This document shows positions 25,697 to 40,100 of a stretch of 64,000 bases of DNA, piece by piece. The position numbers were made by a program, and so were the translations under genes. Numbering within the stretch: the first letter of the stretch is position 1; each line of letters opens with the position of its first letter. The notes under the pieces are model-generated. The model was given only the letters and a program-made list of their open reading frames with translations, ran no database searches and was not told the origin of the DNA. Source of the DNA: Auanema rhodensis (lineage: Eukaryota > Nematoda > Chromadorea > Rhabditida > Rhabditidae); contig OZ059899.1 of NCBI GenBank assembly GCA_964057225.1, positions 20,034,501 through 20,098,500 on the forward strand, in the 5' to 3' direction.

Positions 25697-28153
25697 TTGA
25701 AAAATGATGCATTAGTGTATGTTGAGTTTCCATGTACACTCAACATTGCTTCCAAAAACATTTTTACAAAAATTTTTCCGAAAAATTTCGAAATAATTTC
25801 GCAAAAAGTAGATGTTTTTAGATTCCTTTTTTCAAGGCAAAGACGATGGACATTGTTATTCAACGAAAAAATTGATTCTGCAGGGTGAAAATCGAGGATA
25901 TAAGTGTGAACTTATATCAGTTGATATCTCGGTGCATTTTTAAGCTAGCGCAAATCTGATAACACAGATCGACGCAGCTTAAAAATCCGCATCGAATGCA
26001 CTATACAACATTGAGAAACGCTCAACACAAAAATTAGTTATGATCGTTTGAAAAATGATGCATTAGTGTATGTTGAGTTTCCATGTACACTCAACATTGC
26101 TTCCAAAAACATTTTTACAAAAATTTTTCCGAAAAATTTCGAAATAATTTCGCAAAAAGTAGATGTTTTTAGATTCCTTTTTTCAAGGCAAAGACGATGG
26201 ACATTGTTATTCAACGAAAAAATTAATTCTGCAGGGTGAAAATCGAGGATATAAGTGTGAACTTATATCAGTTGATATCTCGGTGCATTTTTAAGCTAGC
26301 GCAAATCTGATAACACAGATCGACGCAGCTTAAAAATCCGCATCGAATGCACTATACTTCATTGAGAAACGCTTGATACAAAAATTAGTTATGATCGTTT
26401 GAAAAAAGATGCATTAGTGTATGTTGAGTTTCCATGTACACTCAACATTGCTTCCAAAAACATTTTGACAAAAATTTTTCCAAAAAATTTCAAAATAATT
26501 TCGCAAAAAGTAAATGTTTTAAGATTCCTTTCTCCAAGGCAAAGACGATGGACAAAGTTATTCAACGAAAAAATTAATTCTGCAGGGTGAAAATCGAGGA
26601 TATAAGTGTGAACTTATATCAGTTGATATCTCGGTGCATTTTTAAGCTAGCGCAAATCTGATAACACAGATCGACGCAGCTTAAAAATCCGCATCGAATG
26701 CACTATACAACATTGAGAAACGCTCAACACAAAAATTAGTTATGATCGTTTGAAAAATGATGCATTAGTGTATGTTGAGTTTCCATGTACACTCAACATT
26801 GCTTCCAAAAACATTTTTACAAAAATTTTTCCGAAAAATTTCGAAATAATTTCGCAAAAAGTAGATGTTTTTAGATTCCTTTTTTCAAGGCAAAGACGAT
26901 GGACATTGTTATTCAACGAAAAAATTGATTCTGCAGGGTGAAAATCGAGGATATAAGTGTGAACTTATATCAGTTGATATCTCGGTGCATTTTTAAGCTA
27001 GCGCAAATCTGATAACACAGATCGACGCAGCTTAAAAATCCGCATCGAATGCACTATACAACATTGAGAAACGCTTAACACAAAAATTAGTTATGATTGT
27101 TTGAAAAATGATGCATTAGTGTATGTTGAGTTTCCATGTACACTCAACATTGCTTCCAAAAACATTTTTACAAAAATTTTTCCGAAAAATTTCGAAATAA
27201 TTTCGCAAAAAGTAGATGTTTTTAGATTCCTTTTTTCAAGGCAAAGACGATGGACATTGTTATTCAACGAAAAAATTGATTCTGCAGGGTGAAAATCGAG
27301 GATATAAGTGTGAACTTATATCAGTTGATATCTCGGTGCATTTTTAAGCTAGCGCAAATCTGATAACACAGATCGACGCAGCTTAAAAATCCGCATCGAA
27401 TGCACTATACAACATTGAGAAACGCTCAACACAAAAATTAGTTATGATCGTTTGAAAAATGATGCATTAGTGTATGTTGAGTTTCCATGTACACTCAACA
27501 TTGCTTCCAAAAACATTTTTACAAAAATTTTTCCGAAAAATTTCGAAATAATTTCGCAAAAAGTAGATGTTTTTAGATTCCTTTTTTCAAGGCAAAGACG
27601 ATGGACATTGTTATTCAACGAAAAAATTAATTCTGCAGGGTGAAAATCGAGGATATAAGTGTGAACTTATATCAGTTGATATCTCGGTGCATTTTTAAGC
27701 TAGCGCAAATCTGATAACACAGATCGACGCAGCTTAAAAATCCGCATCGAATGCACTATACTTCATTGAGAAACGCTTGATACAAAAATTAGTTATGATC
27801 GTTTGAAAAAAGATGCATTAGTGTATGTTGAGTTTCCATGTACACTCAACATTGCTTCCAAAAACATTTTGACAAAAATTTTTCCAAAAAATTTCAAAAT
27901 AATTTCGCAAAAAGTAAATGTTTTAAGATTCCTTTCTCCGAGGCAAAGACGATGGACAAAGTTATTCAACGAAAAAATTAATTCTGCAGGGTGAAAATCG
28001 AGGATATAAGTGTGAACTTATATCAGTTGATATCTCGGTGCATTTTTAAGCTAGCGCAAATCTGATAACACAGATCGACGCAGCTTAAAAATCCGCATCG
28101 AATGCACTATACAACATTGAGAAACGCTCAACACAAAAATTAGTTATGATCGT
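25697..28153 (+). repeat. 4-copy repeat C-C*-G-C with duplication
   Basis: Copies at 25697, 26048, 26399 and 26750 (C, C ending attaattc, G, C) are repeated at 27101, 27452, 27803 and 28154. The offset is 1404 bp, four units. The C copy ending attaattc instead of attgattc occurs only at 26048 and 27452, and both are preceded by the linker change gctcaacac, which marks the pair as one duplication. Confidence 0.75.
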
Positions 28154-31100
28154 TTGAAAAATGATGCATTAGTGTATGTTGAGTTTCCATGTACACTCAA
28201 CATTGCTTCCAAAAACATTTTTACAAAAATTTTTCCGAAAAATTTCGAAATAATTTCGCAAAAAGTAGATGTTTTTAGATTCCTTTTTTCAAGGCAAAGA
28301 CGATGGACATTGTTATTCAACGAAAAAATTGATTCTGCAGGGTGAAAATCGAGGATATAAGTGTGAACTTATATCAGTTGATATCTCGGTGCATTTTTAA
28401 GCTAGCGCAAATCTGATAACACAGATCGACGCAGCTTAAAAATCCGCATCGAATGCACTATACAACATTGAGAAACGCTTAACACAAAAATTAGTTATGA
28501 TTGTTTGAAAAATGATGCATTAGTGTATGTTGAGTTTCCATGTACACTCAACATTGCTTCCAAAAACATTTTTACAAAAATTTTTCCGAAAAATTTCAAG
28601 ATAATTTCGCAAAAAGTAGATGTTTTTAGATTCCTTTTTCTAAGGCAAAGACGATGGACAATGTTATTCAACGAAAAAATTAATTCTGCAGGGTGAAAAT
28701 CGAGGATATAAGTGTGAATTTATATCAGTTGATATCTCGGTGCATTTTTAAGCTAGCGCAAATCTGATAACACAGATCGACGCAGCTTAAAAATCCGCAT
28801 CGAATGCACTATACTACATTGAGAAACGCTTGATAAAAAAATTAGTTATGATCGTTTGAAAAAAGATGCATTAGTGTATGTTGAGTTTCCATGTACACTC
28901 AACATTGCTTCCAAAAACATTTTGACAAAAATTTTTCCAAAAAATTTCAAAATAATTTCGCAAAAAGTAGATGTTTTTAGATTCCTTTTTTCAAGGCAAA
29001 GACGATGGACATTGTTATTCAACGAAAAAATTGATTCTGCAGGGTGAAAATCGAGGATATAAGTGTGAACTTATATCAGTTGATATCTCGGTGCATTTTT
29101 AAGCTAGCGCAAATCTGATAACACAGATCGACGCAGCTTAAAAATCCGCATCGAATGCACTATACTTCATTGAGAAACGCTTGATACAAAAATTAGTTAT
29201 GATCGTTTGAAAAAAGATGCATTAGTGTATGTTGAGTTTCCATGTACACTCAACATTGCTTCCAAAAACATTTTGACAAAAATTTTTCCAAAAAATTTCA
29301 AAATAATTTCGCAAAAAGTAAATGTTTTAAGATTCCTTTCTCCAAGGCAAAGACGATGGACAAAGTTATTCAACGAAAAAATTAATTCTGCAGGGTGAAA
29401 ATCGAGGATATAAGTGTGAACTTATATCAGTTGATATCTCGGTGCATTTTTAAGCTAGCGCAAATCTGATAACACAGATCGACGCAGCTTAAAAATCCGC
29501 ATCGAATGCACTATACAACATTGAGAAACGCTCAACACAAAAATTAGTTATGATCGTTTGAAAAATGATGCATTAGTGTATGTTGAGTTTCCATGTACAC
29601 TCAACATTGCTTCCAAAAACATTTTTACAAAAATTTTTCCGAAAAATTTCGAAATAATTTCGCAAAAAGTAGATGTTTTTAGATTCCTTTTTTCAAGGCA
29701 AAGACGATGGACATTGTTATTCAACGAAAAAATTGATTCTGCAGGGTGAAAATCGAGGATATAAGTGTGAACTTATATCAGTTGATATCTCGGTGCATTT
29801 TTAAGCTAGCGCAAATCTGATAACACAGATCGACGCAGCTTAAAAATCCGCATCGAATGCACTATACAACATTGAGAAACGCTTAACACAAAAATTAGTT
29901 ATGATTGTTTGAAAAATGATGCATTAGTGTATGTTGAGTTTCCATGTACACTCAACATTGCTTCCAAAAACATTTTTACAAAAATTTTTCCGAAAAATTT
30001 CAAGATAATTTCGCAAAAAGTAGATGTTTTTAGATTCCTTTTTTTAAGGCAAAGACGATGGACAATGTTATTCAACGAAAAAATTAATTCTGCAGGGTGA
30101 AAATCGAGGATATAAGTGTGAATTTATATCAGTTGATATCTCGGTGCATTTTTAAGCTAGCGCAAATCTGATAACACAGATCGACGCAGCTTAAAAATCC
30201 GCATCGAATGCACTATACTACATTGAGAAACGCTTGATAAAAAAATTAGTTATGATCGTTTGAAAAAAGATGCATTAGTGTATGTTGAGTTTCCATGTAC
30301 ACTCAACATTGCTTCCAAAAACATTTTGACAAAAATTTTTCCAAAAAATTTCAAAATAATTTCGCAAAAAGTAAATGTTTTTAGATTCCTTTCTCCAAGG
30401 CAAAGACGATGGACAAAGTTATTCAACGAAAAAATTAATTCTGCAGGGTGAAAATCGAGGATATAAGTGTGAACTTATATCAGTTGATATCTCGGTGCAT
30501 TTTTAAGCTAGCGCAAATCTGATAACACAGATCGACGCAGCTTAAAAATCCGCATCGAATGCACTATACAACATTGAGAAACGCTTAACACAAAAATTAG
30601 TTATGATCGTTTGAAAAATGATGCATTAGTGTATGTTGAGTTTCCATGTACACTCAACATTGCTTCCAAAAACATTTTTACAAAAATTTTTCCGAAAAAT
30701 TTCGAAATAATTTCGCAAAAAGTAGATGTTTTTAGATTCCTTTTTTCAAGGCAAAGACGATGGACATTGTTATTCAACGAAAAAATTGATTCTGCAGGGT
30801 GAAAATCGAGGATATAAGTGTGAACTTATATCAGTTGATATCTCGGTGCATTTTTAAGCTAGCGCAAATCTGATAACACAGATCGACGCAGCTTAAAAAT
30901 CCGCATCGAATGCACTATACTACATTGAGAAACGCTTGATACAAAAATTAGTTATGATCGTTTGAAAAAAGATGCATTAGTGTATGTTGAGTTTCCATGT
31001 ACACTCAACATTGCTTCCAAAAACATTTTGACAAAAATTTTTCCAAAAAATTTCAAAATAATTTCGCAAAAAGTAAATGTTTTTAGATTCCTTTCTCCAA

Positions 31101-34100
31101 GGCAAAGACGATGGACAAAGTTATTCAACGAAAAAATTAATTCTGCAGGGTGAAAATCGAGGATATAAGTGTGAACTTATATCAGTTGATATCTCGGTGC
31201 ATTTTTAAGCTAGCGCAAATCTGATAACACAGATCGACGCAGCTTAAAAATCCGCATCGAATGCACTATACTACATTGAGAAACGCTTGATACAAAAATT
31301 AGTTATGATCGTTTGAAAAAAGATGCATTAGTGTATGTTGAGTTTCCATGTACACTCAACATTGCTTCCAAAAACATTTTGACAAAAATTTTTCCAAAAA
31401 ATTTCAAAATAATTTCGCAAAAAGTAAATGTTTTTAGATTCCTTTCTCCAAGGCAAAGACGATGGACAAAGTTATTCAACGAAAAAATTAATTCTGCAGG
31501 GTGAAAATCGAGGATATAAGTGTGAACTTATATCAGTTGATATCTCGGTGCATTTTTAAGCTAGCGCAAATCTGATAACACAGATCGACGCAGCTTAAAA
31601 ATCCGCATCGAATGCACTATACTACATTGAGAAACGCTTGATACAAAAATTAGTTATGATCGTTTGAAAAAAGATGCATTAGTGTATGTTGAGTTTCCAT
31701 GTACACTCAACATTGCTTCCAAAAACATTTTGACAAAAATTTTTCCAAAAAATTTCAAAATAATTTCGCAAAAAGTAGATGTTTTTAGATTCCTTTTTTC
31801 AAGGCAAAGACGATGGACATTGTTATTCAACGAAAAAATTGATTCTGCAGGGTGAAAATCGAGGATATAAGTGTGAACTTATATCAGTTGATATCTCGGT
31901 GCATTTTTAAGCTAGCGCAAATCTGATAACACAGATCGACGCAGCTTAAAAATCCGCATCGAATGCACTATACAACATTGAGAAACGCTTAACACAAAAA
32001 TTAGTTATGATTGTTTGAAAAATGATGCATTAGTGTATGTTGAGTTTCCATGTACACTCAACATTGCTTCCAAAAACATTTTTACAAAAATTTTTCCGGA
32101 AAATTTCGAAATAATTTCGCAAAAAGTAGATGTTTTCAGATTCCTTTTTTCAAGGCAAAGACGATGGACATTGTTATTCAACGAAAAAATTGATTCTGCA
32201 GGGTGAAAATCGAGGATATAAGTGTGAACTTATATCAGTTGATATCTCGGTGCATTTTTAAGCTAGCGCAAATCTGATAACACAGCTCGACGCAGCTTAA
32301 AAATCCGCATCGAATGCACTATACTACATTGAAAAACGCTTAATACAAAAATTAGTTATGATCGTTTGAAAAATGATGCATTAGTGTATGTTGAGTTTCC
32401 ATGTACACTCAACATTGCTTCCAAAAACATTTTTACAAAAAGTTTTCCGAAAAATTTCAAAATAATTTCGCAAAAAGTAGATGTTTTTAGATTCCTTTTT
32501 TTAAGGCAAAAACGATGGACAATGTTATTCAACGAAAAAATTAATTCTGCAGGGTGAAAATCGAGGATATAAGTGTGAATTTATATCAGTTGATATCTCG
32601 GTGCATTTTTAAGCTAGCGCAAATCTGATAACACAGCTCGACGCAGCTTAAAAATCCGCATCGAATGCACTATACTACATTGAGAAACGCTTAACACAAA
32701 AATTAGTTATGATTGTTTGAAAAATGATGCATTAGTGTATGTTGAGTTTCCATGTACACTCAACATTGCTTCCAAAAACATTTTTACAAAAATTTTTCCG
32801 GAAAATTTCGAAATAATTTCGCAAAAAGTAGATGTTTTCAGATTCCTTTTTTCAAGGCAAAGACGATGGACATTGTTATTCAACGAAAAAATTGATTCTG
32901 CAGGGTGAAAATCGAGGATATAAGTGTGAACTTATATCAGTTGATATCTCGGTGCATTTTTAAGCTAGCGCAAATCTGATAACACAGCTCGACGCAGCTT
33001 AAAAATCCGCATCGAATGCACTATACTACATTGAAAAACGCTTAATACAAAAATTAGTTATGATCGTTTGAAAAATGATGCATTAGTGTATGTTGAGTTT
33101 CCATGTACACTCAACATTGCTTCCAAAAACATTTTTACAAAAATTTTTCCGAAAAATTTCAAAATAATTTCGCAAAAAGTAGATGTTTTTAGATTCCTTT
33201 TTTTAAGGCAAAAACGATGGACAATGTTATTCAACGAAAAAATTAATTCTGCAGGGTGAAAATCGAGGATATAAGTGTGAATTTATATCAGTTGATATCT
33301 CGGTGCATTTTTAAGCTAGCGCAAATCTGATAACACAGATCGACGCAGCTTAAAACTCCGCATCGAATGCACTATACTACATTGAGAAACGCTTGATACA
33401 AAAATTAGTTATGATCGTTTGAAAAAAGATGCATTAGTGTATGTTGAGTTTCCATGTACACTCAACATTGCTTCCAAAAACATTTTGACAAAAATTTTTC
33501 CAAAAAATTTCAAAATAATTTCGCAAAAAGTAGATGTTTTTAGATTCCTTTTTTCAAGGCAAAGACGATGGACATTGTTATTCAACGAAAAAATTGATTC
33601 TGCAGGGTGAAAATCGAGGATATAAGTGTGAACTTATATCAGTTGATATCTCGGTGCATTTTTAAGCTAGCGCAAATCTGATAACACAGATCGACGCAGC
33701 TTAAAAATCCGCATCGAATGCACTATACAACATTGAGAAACGCTTAACACAAAAATTAGTTATGATTGTTTGAAAAATGATGCATTAGTGTATGTTGAGT
33801 TTCCATGTACACTCAACATTGCTTCCAAAAACATTTTTACAAAAATTTTTCCGGAAAATTTCGAAATAATTTCGCAAAAAGTAGATGTTTTCAGATTCCT
33901 TTTTTCAAGGCAAAGACGATGGACATTGTTATTCAACGAAAAAATTGATTCTGCAGGGTGAAAATCGAGGATATAAGTGTGAACTTATATCAGTTGATAT
34001 CTCGGTGCATTTTTAAGCTAGCGCAAATCTGATAACACAGATCGACGCAGCTTAAAAATCCGCATCGAATGCACTATACTTCATTGAGAAACGCTTGATA

Positions 34101-37100
34101 CAAAAATTAGTTATGATCGTTTGAAAAAAGATGCATTAGTGTATGTTGAGTTTCCATGTACACTCAACATTGCTTCCAAAAACATTTTGACAAAAATTTT
34201 TCCAAAAAATTTCAAAATAATTTCGCAAAAAGTAAATGTTTTAAGATTCCTTTCTCCAAGGCGAAGACGATGGACAAAGTTATTCAACGAAAAAATTAAT
34301 TCTGCAGGGTGAAAATCGAGGATATAAGTGTGAACTTATATCAGTTGATATCTCGGTGCATTTTTAAGCTAGCGCAAATCTGATAACACAGATCGACGCA
34401 GCTTAAAAATCCGCATCGAATGCACTATACAACATTGAGAAACGCTTAACACAAAAATTAGTTATGATCGTTTGAAAAATGATGCATTAGTGTATGTTGA
34501 GTTTCCATGTACACTCAACATTGCTTCCAAAAACATTTTTACAAAAATTTTTCCGAAAAATTTCGAAATAATTTCGCAAAAAGTAGATGTTTTTAGATTC
34601 CTTTTTTCAAGGCAAAGACGATGGACATTGTTATTCAACGAAAAAATTGATTCTGCAGGGTGAAAATCGAGGATATAAGTGTGAACTTATATCAGTTGAT
34701 ATCTCGGTGCATTTTTAAGCTAGCGCAAATCTGATAACACAGATCGACGCAGCTTAAAAATCCGCATCGAATGCACTATACAACATTGAGAAACGCTTAA
34801 CACAAAAATTAGTTATGATTGTTTGAAAAATGATGCATTAGTGTATGTTGAGTTTCCATGTACACTCAACATTGCTTCCAAAAACATTTTTACAAAAATT
34901 TTTCCGAAAAATTTCAAAATAATTTCGCAAAAAGTAGATGTTTTTAGATTCCTTTTTTTAAGGCAAAGACGATGGACAATGTTATTCAACGAAAAAATTA
35001 ATTCTGCAGGGTGAAAATCGAGGATATAAGTGTGAATTTATATCAGTTGATATCTCGGTGCATTTTTAAGCTAGCGCAAATCTGATAACACAGATCGACG
35101 CAGCTTAAAAATCCGCATCGAATGCACTATACTACATTGAGAAACGCTTAATACAAAAATTAGTTATGATCGTTTGAAAAAAGATGCATTAGTGTATGTT
35201 GAGTTTCCATGTACACTCAACATTGCTTCCAAAAACATTTTGACAAAAATTTTTCCAAAAAATTTCAAAATAATTTCGCAAAAAGTAAATGTTTTTAGAT
35301 TCCTTTCTCCAAGGCAAAGACGATGGACAATGTTATTCAACGAAAAAATTAATTCTGCAGGGTGAAAATCGAGGATATAAGTGTGAACTTATATCAGTTG
35401 ATATCTCGGTGCATTTTTAAGCTAGCGCAAATCTGATAACACAGATCGACGCAGCTTAAAAATCCGCATCGAATGCACTATACTACATTGAAAAACGCTT
35501 AATACAAAAATTAGTTATGATCGTTTGAAAAAAGATGCATTAGTGTATGTTGAGTTTCCATGTACACTCAACATTGCTTCCAAAAACATTTTGACAAAAA
35601 TTTTTCCGAAAAATTTCGAAATAATTTCGCAAAAAGTAGATGTTTTTAGATTCCTTTTTTCAAGGCAAAGACGATGGACATTGTTATTCAACGAAAAAAT
35701 TGATTCTGCAGGGTGAAAATCGAGGATATAAGTGTGAACTTATATCAGTTGATATCTCGGTGCATTTTTAAGCTAGCGCAAATCTGATAACACAGATCGA
35801 CGCAGCTTAAAAATCCGCATCGAATTCACTATACAACATTGAGAAACGCTTAACACAAAAATTAGTTATGATCGTTTGAAAAATGATGCATTAGTGTATG
35901 TTGAGTTTCCATGTACACTCAACATTGCTTCCAAAAACATTTTGACAAAAATTTTTCCGAAAAATTTCGAAATAATTTCGCAAAAAGTAGATGTTTTCAG
36001 ATTCCTTTTTTCAAGGCAAAGACGATGGACATTGTTATTCAACGAAAAAATTGATTCTGCAGGGTGAAAATCGAGGATATAAGTGTGAACTTATATCAGT
36101 TGATATCTCGGTGCATTTTTAAGCTAGCGCAAATCTGATAACACAGATCGACGCAGCTTAAAAATCCGCATCGAATGCACTATACAACATTGAGAAACGC
36201 TTAACACAAAAATTAGTTATGATCGTTTGAAAAATGATGCATTAGTGTATGTTGAGTTTCCATGTACACTCAACATTGCTTCCAAAAACATTTTGACAAA
36301 AATTTTTCCGAAAAATTTCGAAATAATTTCGCAAAAAGTAGATGTTTTCAGATTCCTTTTTTCAAGGCAAAGACGATGGACATTGTTATTCAACGAAAAA
36401 ATTGATTCTGCAGGGTGAAAATCGAGGATATAAGTGTGAACTTATATCAGTTGATATCTCGGTGCATTTTTAAGCTAACGCAAATCTAATAACACAGATC
36501 GACGCAGCTTAAAAATCCGCATCGAATGCACTATACAACATTGAGAAACGCTTAACACAAAAATTAGTTATGATTGTTTGAAAAATGATGCATTAGTGTA
36601 TGTTGAGTTTCCATGTACACTCAACATTGCTTCCAAAAACATTTTTACAAAAATTTTTCCGAAAAATTTCAAAATAATTTCGCAAAAAGTAGATGTTTTT
36701 AGATTCCTTTTTTTAAGGCAAAGACGATGGACAATGTTATTCAACGAAAAAATTAATTCTGCAGGGTGAAAATCGAGGATATAAGTGTGAATTTATATCA
36801 GTTGATATCTCGGTGCATTTTTAAGCTAGCGCAAATCTGATAACACAGATCGACGCAGCTTAAAAATCCGCATCGAATGCACTATACTACATTGAGAAAC
36901 GCTTGATAAAAAAATTAGTTATGATCGTTTGAAAAAAGATGCATTAGTGTATGTTGAGTTTCCATGTACACTCAACATTGCTTCCAAAAACATTTTGACA
37001 AAAATTTTTCCAAAAAATTTCAAAATAATTTCGCAAAAAGTAAATGTTTTTAGATTCCTTTCTCCAAGGCAAAGACGATGGACAATGTTATTCAACGAAA

Positions 37101-40100
37101 AAATTAATTCTGCAGGGTGAAAATCGAGGATATAAGTGTGAACTTATATCAGTTGATATCTCGGTGCATTTTTAAGCTAGCGCAAATCTGATAACACAGA
37201 TCGACGCAGCTTAAAAATCCGCATCGAATGCACTATACTACATTAAAAAACGCTTAATACAAAAATTAGTTATGATCGTTTGAAAAAAGATGCATTAGTG
37301 TATGTTGAGTTTCCATGTACACTCAACATTGCTTCCAAAAACATTTTGACAAAAATTTTTCCGAAAAATTTCGAAATAATTTCGCAAAAAGTAGATGTTT
37401 TTAGATTCCTTTTTTCAAGGCAAAGACGATGGACATTGTTATTCAACGAAAAAATTGATTCTGCAGGGTGAAAATCGAGGATATAAGTGTGAACTTATAT
37501 CAGTTGATATCTCGGTGCATTTTTAAGCTAGCGCAAATCTGATAACACAGATCGACGCAGCTTAAAAATCCGCATCGAATTTACTATACAACATTGAGAA
37601 ACGCTTAACACAAAAATTAGTTATGATCGTTTGAAAAATGATGCATTAGTGTATGTTGAGTTTCCATGTACACTCAACATTGCTTCCAAAAACATTTTGA
37701 CAAAAATTTTTCCGAAAAATTTCGAAATAATTTCGCAAAAAGTAGATGTTTTCAGATTCCTTTTTTCAAGGCAAAGACGATGGACATTGTTATTCAACGA
37801 AAAAATTGATTCTGCAGGGTGAAAATCGAGGATATAAGTGTGAACTTATATCAGTTGATATCTCGGTGCATTTTTAAGCTAGCGCAAATCTGATAACACA
37901 GATCGACGCAGCTTAAAAATCCGCATCGAATGCACTATACAACATTGAGAAACGCTTAACACAAAAATTAGTTATGATCGTTTGAAAAATGATGCATTAG
38001 TGTATGTTGAGTTTCCATGTACACTCAACATTGCTTCCAAAAACATTTTGACAAAAATTTTTCCGAAAAATTTCGAAATAATTTCGCAAAAAGTAGATGT
38101 TTTCAGATTCCTTTTTTCAAGGCAAAGACGATGGACATTGTTATTCAACGAAAAAATTGATTCTGCAGGGTGAAAATCGAGGATATAAGTGTGAACTTAT
38201 ATCAGTTGATATCTCGGTGCATTTTTAAGCTAACGCAAATCTAATAACACAGATCGACGCAGCTTAAAAATCCGCATCGAATGCACTATACAACATTGAG
38301 AAACGCTTAATACAAAAATTAGTTATAATCGTTTGAAAAATGATGCATTAGTGTATGTTGAGTTTCCATGTACACTCAACATTGCTTCCAAAAACATTTT
38401 GACAAAAATTTTTCCGAAAAATTTCGAGATAATTTCGCGAAAAGTAGATGTTTTTAGATTCCTTTTTTCAAGGCAAAGACGATGGACATTGTTATTCAAC
38501 GAAAAAATTGATTCTGCAGGGTGAAAATCGAGGATATAAGTGTGAACTTATATCAGTTGATATCTCGGTGCATTTTTAAGCTAGCTCAAATCTAATAACA
38601 CAGATCGACGCAGCTTAAAAATTCGCATCGAATGCACTATACTGCATTGAGAAACGCTTAATACAAAAGTTAGTTATGATCGTTTGAAAAAAGATGCATT
38701 AGTGTATGTTGAGTTTCCATGTACACTCAACATTGCTTCCAAAAACATTTTTACAAAAATTTTTCCGAAAAATTTCGAAATAATTTCGCAAAAAGTAGAT
38801 GTTTTTAGATTCCTTTTTTCAAGGCAAAGACGATGGACATTGTTATTCAACAAAAAAATTGATTCTGCAGGGTGAAAATCGAGGATATAAGTGTGAACTT
38901 ATATCAGTTGATATCTCGGTGCATTTTTAAGCTAGCGCAAATCTGATAACACAGATCGACGCAGCTTAAAAATCCGCATCGAATGCACTATACAACATTG
39001 AGAAACGCTTAACACAAAAATTAGTTATGATCGTTTGAAAAATGATGCATTAGTGTATGTTGAGTTTCCATGTACACTCAACATTGCTTCCAAAAACATT
39101 TTGACAAAAATTTTTCCGAAAAATTTCGAAATAATTTTGCAAAAAGTAGATGTTTTCAAATTCCTTTTTTCAAGGCAAAGACGATGGACATTGTTATTCA
39201 ACGAAAAAATTGATTCTGCAGGGTGAAAATCGAGGATATAAGTGTGAACTTATATCAGTTGATATCTCGGTGCATTTTTAAGTTAGCGCAAATCTGATAA
39301 CACAGCTCGACGCAGCTTAAAAATCCGCATCGAATGCACTATACAACATTGAGAAACGCTTAATACAAAAATTAGTTATAATCGTTTGAAAAATGATGCA
39401 TTAGTGTATGTTGAGTTTCCATGTACACTCAACATTGCTTCCAAAAACATTTTTACAAAAATTTTTCCGAAAAATTTCGAAATAATTTCGCAAAAAGTAG
39501 ATGTTTTTAGATTCCTTTTTTCAAGGCAAAGACGATGGACATTGTTATTCAACGAAAAAATTGATTCTGCAGGGTGAAAATCGAGGATATAAGTGTGAAC
39601 TTATATCAGTTGATATCTCGGTGCATTTTTAAGCTAGCGCAAATCTGATAACACAGATCGACGCAGCTTAAAAATCCGCATCGAATGCACTATACTACAT
39701 TGAAAAACGCTTAATACAAAAATTAGTTATGATCGTTTGAAAAAAGATGCATTAGTGTATGTTGAGTTTCCATGTACACTCAACATTGCTTCCAAAAACA
39801 TTTTGACAAAAATTTTTCCGAAAAATTTCGAAATAATTTCGCAAAAAGTAGATGTTTTTAGATTCCTTTTTTCAAGGCAAAGACGATGGACATTGTTATT
39901 CAACGAAAAAATTGATTCTGCAGGGTGAAAATCGAGGATATAAGTGTGAACTTATATCAGTTGATATCTCGGTGCATTTTTAAGCTAGCGCAAATCTGAT
40001 AACACAGATCGACGCAGCTTAAAAATCCGCATCGAATTTACTATACAACATTGAGAAACGCTTAACACAAAAATTAGTTATGATCGTTTGAAAAATGATG

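Larger units (their letters stand above)
4637..35524 (+). repeat. Sat351 domain II: 88-copy mosaic of families B-H
   Basis: Pure A copies are absent. The copies are B, C, D, E, F, G and H plus a few mosaics, and I-like B at 35174 closes the domain. Order is strongly non-random: strings such as F-D-G-C-H-B-C-B-B and B-C-B-B-F-D-E-D recur several times at offsets that are whole multiples of 351 bp. Linker markers travel with particular neighbours, for example tacttcattg before G copies, cttaaaactcc before F copies and gcttgataaaa before B copies that follow H. This is the expected footprint of repeated block duplication by unequal exchange. Confidence 0.8.
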
